64,000 nucleotides of DNA from Microbacterium sp. 70-16 (GTDB taxonomy: Bacteria > Actinomycetota > Actinomycetes > Actinomycetales > Microbacteriaceae), in contig NZ_MKTQ01000014.1 of NCBI RefSeq assembly GCF_001898315.1, positions 347,087-411,086 on the forward strand. The letters are read 5' to 3'. This document shows positions 58,715-64,000 of the stretch, piece after piece; positions within the stretch are counted from its first letter, which is position 1, and each line of letters begins with the position of its first letter. The position numbers were made by a program, and so were the translations under genes. The notes beneath the pieces were generated by a model. That model was not told where the DNA came from. It worked only from the letters and a program-made list of their open reading frames with translations, and made no database searches.

Positions 58715-58755
58715 TCGGCCCGCGTCACCTTGCGAGGCGCGCCGGGCCGGTCAGA

Positions 58756-58977
58756 TCAGGCCGTTTGGTCGTCCTCACCGGTGCTGCCGCCCCAGGCATC
58801 CTCGGCGGCGTCCTCCTCAGCCCACGCGCGAGCGCGGTCGGCGAGCAGCTTGGGCGCCGCGGCCGCCTCTTCCGCCGTGTCGAACGGACCGGCCCGGTCG
58901 ACGGCGGGCGACTCGAACCCGCGCTCCACGGCGCCGGTGGTCAGGTTGTACCAGAACTTCTCTTCGCCAGCGGTCAT
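58756..58977 (-). CDS. Small SPOR-like domain protein
   Basis: A 73-residue acidic protein beginning EEKFWYNLTTGAVERGFESP, the pattern of short actinobacterial proteins annotated as SPOR-domain. DRAGPFDTAEEAAAAPKLL follows, which fits a SPOR-like alpha-beta fold. Whether it binds peptidoglycan is unknown, and it has no signal peptide. GGAAGGAG lies 7 nt before the ATG at 58977, which decides this start over the in-frame ATG at 59001. Confidence 0.75.
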   Translation of the reverse strand: MTAGEEKFWYNLTTGAVERGFESPAVDRAGPFDTAEEAAAAPKLLADRARAWAEEDAAEDAWGGSTGEDDQTA

Positions 58978-59064
58978 CGCGGGCTCCTTCCCGTGGATCA
59001 CGTCACCGTCGCTCTGATCCTAACGAGCACACCTCCCTCTCACGAGCGCCGCCCGCGACCCGGT

Positions 59065-59070
59065 TAGGCT
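59065..59070 (+). promoter_or_regulatory. -10 box for leaderless ppgK
   Basis: TAGGCT is separated by 6 nt (GAACCC) from the ATG at 59077. Confidence 0.55.
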
Positions 59071-59076
59071 GAACCC

Positions 59077-59850
59077 ATGACGACGAAGGCGACCCGCGCG
59101 GTCGGTGTGGACATCGGCGGAACCGGCATCAAGGGTGCCCTGGTAGACCTCGAGGCCGGTGAGCTGCTCAGTGACCGTGTGAAGGTCGCCACTCCCGTCG
59201 GGGCCGAGCCCGCCGACGTGCTCGCCGCAGTGCGCCAAGTTCTCGACACGCTGGGCGTCACCGATCGTCACGACGTCCCACTCGGCGTCGCCTTCCCCGC
59301 GATCGTCAAGCACGGCCGCACCCTGTCAGCGGCCAACGTCGCCGACACCTGGATCGGCTTCGAAGCCGAGAAGTTCTTCGAAGACGGTCTCGGCCGCGAG
59401 ATCCATTTCGCGAACGACGCGGATGTCGCCGGCATCGCCGAGGTGCAGTTCGGCGCGGCGCACGGTGTCGACGGGCTGACGATCCTCACGACACTGGGCA
59501 CGGGAATCGGCACGGCCCTGCTGTACAACGGCGTCCTGATCCCGAACGCGGAGCTCGGTCACCTGCAGCGCGCCGAGAAGAAGAAGGACTTCGAAGGCGT
59601 CGCCGCGTATTCGGCGATGGAGCGCGAATCGCTGTCGTGGCCGGAATGGGCGGGCCGCCTGCAGGCCTACTACGACCACCTCGAGTTCCTCTTCAGCCCC
59701 GACCTGTTCGTGGTCGGCGGCGGCGTGTCCAAGCACGCCGACGAGTTCCTGCCGCTGCTGAAGCTGAACACGCCGATCGTGCCGGCGCGACACCGCAACA
59801 ACGCGGGGATCATCGGCGCGGCAGCACTCGCGCTACAAGACGCCCACTGA
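59077..59850 (+). CDS. ppgK: Polyphosphate glucokinase
   Basis: A 257-residue ROK-family kinase that phosphorylates glucose using polyphosphate or ATP. It has the phosphate-1 motif VDIGGTGIKGALVDLEAG (9-26), the catalytic aspartate region FANDADVAGIAEVQFG near 110, and LTTLGTGIGTALLYNG near 137 with GVLIPNAELGHLQ. Its compact length is normal for PpgK. It is leaderless and monocistronic. The 139-bp gap after it holds the HelR control region. Confidence 0.93.
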   Translation: MTTKATRAVGVDIGGTGIKGALVDLEAGELLSDRVKVATPVGAEPADVLAAVRQVLDTLGVTDRHDVPLGVAFPAIVKHGRTLSAANVADTWIGFEAEKFFEDGLGREIHFANDADVAGIAEVQFGAAHGVDGLTILTTLGTGIGTALLYNGVLIPNAELGHLQRAEKKKDFEGVAAYSAMERESLSWPEWAGRLQAYYDHLEFLFSPDLFVVGGGVSKHADEFLPLLKLNTPIVPARHRNNAGIIGAAALALQDAH

Positions 59851-59907
59851 TACGCGCCAGCACACGTATCAAGGCATCCTTCCTCCCTTCCATTGTCCCA
59901 CGCGGGT

Positions 59908-59928
59908 GGGTGCTTGCGGCAAGACCCC
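59908..59928. promoter_or_regulatory. Rifampicin-associated element (RAE) upstream of helR
   Basis: The inverted repeat has core CTTGCGGCAAG flanked by GGGTG and ACCCC. This matches the published actinobacterial RAE, which marks rifampicin-inducible genes. It lies 61 bp before the helR ATG. A possible -10 CAGAAT lies at 59939-59944. Confidence 0.85.
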
Positions 59929-59989
59929 CTCTGTGATGCAGAATCGCTGATCGCGCGCACTTTTCGCATGCGCGGGTACAGGGAACGGG

Positions 59990-62308
59990 ATGCCGATGAA
60001 CGATGCCGCCACGAGCGCTTTCGCACTGCCTGCACGCCTTCACGCCAAAGGTGAGCCGGCGCTGATCGCGATGGATGAGCGGGTGTTCACCCGGATCCGT
60101 CGCTCGCTCGACACGGCTGCCGCAGACACCGAGGCGCGACTGGCACGGACGCGACTGCTGCCGGGCAGGTCGGGCCAGGAGGCGATGGACCGCGACCTCG
60201 AGACGCAGCGGCTGAGCGCACGTCTGCGCCTGCTGCGCCGTTTCGGCCTCGACGCGTGCATCGGTCGGATGACCGCGACCGATGGCACGCACCGCTACGT
60301 CGGCCGCTTCGGGCTCGCCGGCGACACCAGCGGCAGCGACACCAGCGGCACCAGTGACACCGACGACACCGACGACCGGCTGCTCATCGACTGGCGTGCG
60401 CCCGCCGCCGAGCCCTTCTTCGCGGCGAGCCACGGCAACCCGATGGGGCTGTCGAGCCGGCGCCGCTATCGCTGGGCCGGCGGCCGCATCGTCGACTACT
60501 GGGATGAGGTGTTCACCCCGGACGGCCTCGACCATTCCGCGGCGCTCGACGATCAGTCGGCCTTCATCGCGAGCCTGGGTGCGGAACGATCCGCCCGCAT
60601 GCGCGACGTGCTGGGAACGATCCAGACCGATCAGGATGCCATCATCCGCGCCGACTCGCACGGCGCGCTCGTCGTCGACGGCGGCCCCGGCACGGGCAAG
60701 ACGGTCGTCGCGCTGCACCGTGCGGCGTACCTGCTGTACGCCGACCCTCGGCTGCAGACCGGGCGCGGCGGTCTGCTGTTTGTCGGTCCGCACCGCCCGT
60801 ACCTCGACTACATCGACGACGTGCTGCCCAGCCTCGGCGAGGAGGGCGCGCTCGTGGCGACGCTGAACGATCTCGTTCCCGGCTTCGCGGACGCTCCGCA
60901 AGAGACGAACGCGGGCGCGCGTCGCGCGAAGGCCGACGCGCGCCTGGCGGACGCGGTAGATGCGGCCACCCGGCTGTGGGAGCGTCCGCCCCGTCGTGCG
61001 GTGCGGATCCCGACGCTGTGGGGCGTGGTCACGGTGACGGCCGCGGAGTGGGCCGAGGTGTTCGCCACGGCGGAAGACGGCCTGCCGCACAACGAGGTGC
61101 GTGGCCAGGCGTGGGATGCTCTGCTGGAACTGCTGACCGAACGCGTCGACGCGACGCTGCGCGATGGCGCGGCCGACGCGGTCGACGACCGCTGGGCGCA
61201 GGGCTGGGGGGATGCCTCGAGCGACGACGTCTACCGTGACGCGATCGCGGCCGACGGCGAGTTCGACGCGTACGGCCTCGACAGCGATGAGGGACCGACC
61301 CGGGGCATCCTCGAGCAGGACGAAGAGCTGCGCGCGCTGTTCGACCGTGCCTGGCCGCTGCTGGACCCTGAGGCGCTCGTGCGCGGCCTGTGGCGGGATG
61401 CCGCGCTGTTGCGGACGTGCGCGCCGTGGCTGAGCACGGAGGAGGTCGCGACACTCACCGCCGGTGCGCGCGCGGGTGCGACCCCCGCGTGGACGGATGC
61501 CGACCTCCCGATCCTCGACGCGGCGCGCTTGCGCGTCGGCGATCCCCGCGGCGAGGTGCGCCGGCGCCGGGCACGCGCCGAAGCGGCGGCCGACCGCGAG
61601 GTCATGTCAGATGTCGTGACGCACCTGATCGCCGCCGACGACTCGGATCTGAAGCTCATGTCGATGCTGCGGGGGCAGGATCTGCGGCGCACGCTCGCGA
61701 CGGCGGCTGACTCCCCCGCCGACCCGCTGGCCGGCCCGTTCGCGCACATCGTCGTCGACGAGGCTCAGGAGCTGACCGACGCGCAGTGGGCGATGCTGTT
61801 GCGCCGTAATCCGGCGCGCAGCTTCACGATCGTCGGCGACCGCGCGCAGGCACGGCGCGGCTTCGCCGAGACCTGGGCCGACCGCCTGCGCCGGGTCGGA
61901 CTCGATCACGTCGAGATCGCGCGACTTACCGTGAACTATCGCACCCCCGAAGAGGTGATGTCGGTCGCCGGGCCGGTCATCCGCGCGGTGCTGCCCGACG
62001 CGAATGTGCCGGTCGCCGTCCGGCGCAGCGGCGTGCCCGTCCGCTTCGGTCGGCGCGCCCAGCGCGACGGCATCGTGGATGCCTGGCTGGCTGATCACTC
62101 CGGCGGCATCGGTGTCGTCATCGGCGACCCGTCGTTCGCGCCCCGCGAGCGCGTGCGGTCGCTGTCGCCGCAGTTGGTGAAGGGTCTCGAGTTCGACCTC
62201 GTCGTGCTCGTCGAGCCCGACAGCTTCGGCGCGGGCATCACCGGCGACGTCGACCGCTATGTCGCGATGACCCGCGCGACGGGCGAACTGGTGATCCTCG
62301 CGGGCTGA
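59990..62308 (+). CDS. helR: HelR-type RNA polymerase-recycling helicase-like ATPase
   Basis: A 772-residue UvrD/HelD-like ATPase. HelR proteins displace rifampicin-bound RNA polymerase from DNA and confer tolerance. The Walker A motif is GGPGTGKTVVALHRAAYLL near 230, Walker B is HIVVDEAQELTDAQW near 588, and C-terminal motifs are LTVNYRTPEEVM and VKGLEFDLVVLVEP. The N-terminal coiled coil (about 20-90) would enter the secondary channel in HelD enzymes. A Thr/Ser/Asp-rich low-complexity insert follows near residue 107-125. ATG 59990 has AGGGA 5 nt upstream; ATG 59996 is an alternative. The RAE upstream supports the HelR call over a generic HelD. Confidence 0.9.
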   Translation: MPMNDAATSAFALPARLHAKGEPALIAMDERVFTRIRRSLDTAAADTEARLARTRLLPGRSGQEAMDRDLETQRLSARLRLLRRFGLDACIGRMTATDGTHRYVGRFGLAGDTSGSDTSGTSDTDDTDDRLLIDWRAPAAEPFFAASHGNPMGLSSRRRYRWAGGRIVDYWDEVFTPDGLDHSAALDDQSAFIASLGAERSARMRDVLGTIQTDQDAIIRADSHGALVVDGGPGTGKTVVALHRAAYLLYADPRLQTGRGGLLFVGPHRPYLDYIDDVLPSLGEEGALVATLNDLVPGFADAPQETNAGARRAKADARLADAVDAATRLWERPPRRAVRIPTLWGVVTVTAAEWAEVFATAEDGLPHNEVRGQAWDALLELLTERVDATLRDGAADAVDDRWAQGWGDASSDDVYRDAIAADGEFDAYGLDSDEGPTRGILEQDEELRALFDRAWPLLDPEALVRGLWRDAALLRTCAPWLSTEEVATLTAGARAGATPAWTDADLPILDAARLRVGDPRGEVRRRRARAEAAADREVMSDVVTHLIAADDSDLKLMSMLRGQDLRRTLATAADSPADPLAGPFAHIVVDEAQELTDAQWAMLLRRNPARSFTIVGDRAQARRGFAETWADRLRRVGLDHVEIARLTVNYRTPEEVMSVAGPVIRAVLPDANVPVAVRRSGVPVRFGRRAQRDGIVDAWLADHSGGIGVVIGDPSFAPRERVRSLSPQLVKGLEFDLVVLVEPDSFGAGITGDVDRYVAMTRATGELVILAG

Positions 62309-62345
62309 GCGGAGCTGAGCGGAGTTGAGCGGAGCTGAGCTGAGC
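62301..62345. repeat. 10-bp tandem repeats after helR
   Basis: The unit GGAGCTGAGC repeats at 62311, 62321 (one change) and 62331, with partial copies on either side; the helR stop falls in the first partial copy. It lies between helR and the 3' end of rnpB. Confidence 0.75.
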
Positions 62346-62368
62346 AGCGCGGCGCGGGCTGGGCGAAT

Positions 62369-62753
62369 GGGCCGGCCTGTACGCCGGGTTCTGTCCTGGA
62401 GTCTGAGACATGCTCGCGCTCCGTGGACGGTCATCTCTCTCGGCGACACGTTGCCGTGCCGCTCCAGCGGCCTACCCGGGGACTCGGCGAGCCGCGTCAA
62501 CATCCCCTGTCTGGCCTTGCTCCGGACGAGGTTTACCGTGCGAGCCGTGTCACCACGGCCCCGGTGGTCTCTTACGCCACCCTTTCACCCTTACCACTGG
62601 ACCCCTCGACAAGCTCGGGGACCAGCGGCGGTCTGCTCTCTGTGGCACTGTCTCGCGGATTGCTCCGGGTGGGTGTTACCCACCGCCCTGCCCTGTGGAG
62701 CCCGGACGTTCCTCGGTGCGGATTGCCCCGCCACGCGACCGTCCAGCCGACCC
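62369..62753 (-). ncRNA. rnpB: RNase P RNA, class A
   Basis: The RNA component that cleaves the 5' leader of pre-tRNA. Conserved blocks are visible on the minus strand: GAGGAACGTCCGGGCTCCA near the 5' end, AGGGTGAAAGGGTG and ACAGAACCCGGCGTACAGGCC-like sequence near the 3' end. P1 pairs GGGTCGGC with GCCGGCCC and sets the ends at about 62753 and 62369 (385 nt). The hairpin that follows CCGCCGCTGG, equivalent to P12, is formed by a unit of the dispersed 21-bp repeat seen in the HIT gene. Confidence 0.95.
62603..62623. repeat. Dispersed 21-bp repeat forming the P12 hairpin of RNase P RNA
   Basis: Identical over 21 bp to 5661-5681 in the HIT gene. The core CTCGACAAGCTCGGGG makes a short stem on either strand. 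It occupies the apical part of the variable P12 helix. Confidence 0.85.
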
Positions 62754-62864
62754 ATTCGCAACACGATTCTACGGGAGGGGTACCAAATCGCGCCGTGAGT
62801 GGTAGTTTGACCTCAAGCGGTCCACTGGGGGACAGGGATCGTGAGGGCTGGGGGGCCCGAAATA

Positions 62865-63548
62865 ATGCACAAGAAGATGATTCTGTCTGTCTGTGCGGCT
62901 GCAGGGCTGGTGTTTGGGGCACCAGCGGCTGCGGTCGCCGTGGATACGTCCACCTCGACCACCGACGCGCCCGACGACGCGGGCAGCTACACGCCGGACA
63001 AGCCGGACGAGCCGTCGCTTGCCGGCTCGTCTGTCGCCGCGTACTGCCTCGACAACGCGCCGTGGATCGACTTCTCGGTCGAGCTGACCGATCCGGACGA
63101 CATCGCGACGTCGCACGTCGCACGTCTGGTGTTCAGCAACGGCACGAACACCACGACCGTCACCCTGGGAACGCTTGTCGACGGAGCGCTGTCGGGTTCG
63201 GTGCTGTGGCCCGGTGCGGCGGTCGACGGTTCGACCGCGACGGCATGGCCTGGGTGGGAGTACTTCGGCGGCGCATGGCACGAGACCGGTGGCAACTTCG
63301 GCTGGACGAAGGGCGACGACGTCACCGCGACGATCGAGGTGAACCCGGTGCTGGTCTTGCCGGTGTCGTACCCGAACGCGACCTCGGCGTGCGAACCGGT
63401 CGTGGGTGAGGTCGCCGGAGGCTCGGTGCAGTCTGCCGGGCTCGCAGCGACCGGTGGCGACATCGTCACCGCTGCCGGTGTCGGCATCGCCGCCATCGCC
63501 CTCGTCGGTACCGGCGCGGCGCTCGTCGTGCGCCGCCGGAAGGCGTGA
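62865..63548 (+). CDS. Secreted surface protein with LAxTG sortase signal
   Basis: A 227-residue exported protein. It has a signal peptide MHKKMILSVCAAAGLVFG..AVAVD (cleavage around residue 23-27), a mature domain of about 150 residues with two Cys (AAYCLDNAP and SACEPVV), and a C-terminal sorting signal LAATGGD, a hydrophobic helix and RRRKA. The LAxTG motif is typical of class E sortases. The function of the mature part is unknown. ATG 62865 is preferred, and GTG 62841 is possible. Its stop overlaps the next GTG (GTGA). Confidence 0.8.
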   Translation: MHKKMILSVCAAAGLVFGAPAAAVAVDTSTSTTDAPDDAGSYTPDKPDEPSLAGSSVAAYCLDNAPWIDFSVELTDPDDIATSHVARLVFSNGTNTTTVTLGTLVDGALSGSVLWPGAAVDGSTATAWPGWEYFGGAWHETGGNFGWTKGDDVTATIEVNPVLVLPVSYPNATSACEPVVGEVAGGSVQSAGLAATGGDIVTAAGVGIAAIALVGTGAALVVRRRKA

Positions 63549-64000
63549 CCGGACACCGAGCGACTGTCCGCATCAGCACCGGCCACCTCGTGGTGGCATC
63601 GGTGCTGCTCGGGGTGTCGCTCGTGGCTGCCATGGGGTGGATCGCGTTCCGCGTGTGGGACACAGCCACCTCGCTGCAGCGCGCCGCGGAGGCGGGCAAG
63701 ACGGCGGCATCCGCCCTCGCTGCCGGTGACCTCGACGGTGCGCGCGCGGGGCTGGTCGAGCTCTCGTCGGCAGGGGCCGCCGCCGGCAGCGCCGCGCAGG
63801 ACCCGACGTGGGCCGTCGCGGCGGCCATGCCGGTACTCGGAGACGACATCGCGGCGGTGGGCGTCCTCGCACGCGCCGTCGACACGCTGGCGCGGACGCT
63901 CGCAATCCCCGCCGCCGCGATGTTCACCGACAGCACGGATGCCACCGGTACCGCCGAACTGGCCCGCTGGGCACCGACTCTGGACTCGGCTGTCGCAGGC
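63545..64000 (+). CDS. DUF4012 family protein, 3' truncated by window end
   Basis: The frame from the GTG at 63545 is open to the last base, 152 codons. It has an N-terminal membrane helix (HLVVASVLLGVSLVAAMGWIAFRVW) and then a helical region with AASALAAGDLDGARAGLVEL and AAMPVLGDDIAAVGVLARAVDTL, the pattern of the DUF4012 family. These are large extracytoplasmic proteins often near polysaccharide genes. It overlaps the LAxTG protein stop by 4 nt, so the pair is coupled, and an envelope role is likely. Confidence 0.8.
   Translation, partial: MTGHRATVRISTGHLVVASVLLGVSLVAAMGWIAFRVWDTATSLQRAAEAGKTAASALAAGDLDGARAGLVELSSAGAAAGSAAQDPTWAVAAAMPVLGDDIAAVGVLARAVDTLARTLAIPAAAMFTDSTDATGTAELARWAPTLDSAVAG

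Noticed and set aside
58662..58755. GlnR box upstream of glnA2
   Set aside because: GAAAC occurs, but no gTnAC lies 6 nt before it on either strand.
62423..63409. A 328-codon plus-strand frame over the RNase P RNA
   Set aside because: It runs through conserved rnpB sequence on the opposite strand and into another frame of the LAxTG gene.

Overview
The window is a GC-rich actinobacterial chromosome segment, most likely from Microbacterium or a close relative in Microbacteriaceae. The evidence is the gene content and order (sigA, parE and parC, DUF3000-RNase D, dut-DUF3710-DUF3159, sepH, sucB-DUF4191-RDD-glnA-glnE-glnA2), the frequent leaderless starts with a TANNNT box 6-7 nt before the start codon, and a strong excess of the heptamer GGATGCC/GGCATCC. 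It looks like core chromosome. I see no insertion sequence, prophage, integrase, CRISPR array or rRNA.

Layout. 1-1094: 3' end of a PLP-dependent decarboxylase. 1097-4978: vitamin B6 block (pdxT, pdxS, divergent MocR regulator, pyridoxal kinase). 5132-9028: HIT protein, thrS, an ACT-domain protein and four tRNAs (Gly, Cys, Val on minus; Val on plus). 9054-11573: two overlapping PemK/MazF-like genes and the ammonium transporter amtB. 11761-15805: ZapE-like ATPase, membrane-anchored hydrolase, DUF3000 and RNase D. 15880-20095: beta-oxidation pair fadA-fadB and an SPFH-like protein. 20166-27871: aminopeptidase N, dxs and aconitase. 28041-31908: dut operon, DUF3093, DUF4193 and sepH. 32007-40133: phosphodiesterase-family enzyme, parC-like subunit, a two-component system with a tiny peptide gene, and parE. 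40328-45024: DUF7455, ATP-grasp protein, CofE-like protein, sigA, PAC2 protein. 45147-49793: pepA, lpd, sucB. 49803-58661: membrane protein with repeats, DUF4191, RDD and the glutamine synthetase block (glnA1, glnE, glnA2). 58756-64000: SPOR-like protein, polyphosphate glucokinase, a HelR-type RNA polymerase helicase with its rifampicin-associated element, the RNase P RNA, a sortase-anchored surface protein and the start of a DUF4012 protein.

How the parts work together. Nitrogen control is prominent: GlnR-like operators precede both amtB and glnA1, and glnE (GS adenylyltransferase) is coupled to glnA2. The B6 genes form one regulon around a MocR-type PdxR. fadA-fadB, lpd-sucB and aconitase supply acyl-CoA oxidation and TCA functions.

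The least explained parts are: (1) a divergent response regulator and histidine kinase with a 13-residue peptide gene carrying a near-ideal ribosome binding site just before the kinase, and a 32-bp promoter-like sequence repeated on both sides of the peptide-kinase unit; (2) the GGATGCC heptamer, which appears to dictate codon choice and recurs as inverted pairs in terminators; (3) many different palindromic repeats in gene-end gaps, one of which lies in frame in the HIT gene and also forms the P12 hairpin of RNase P RNA; (4) a 26-bp perfect AT-rich palindrome upstream of aconitase.
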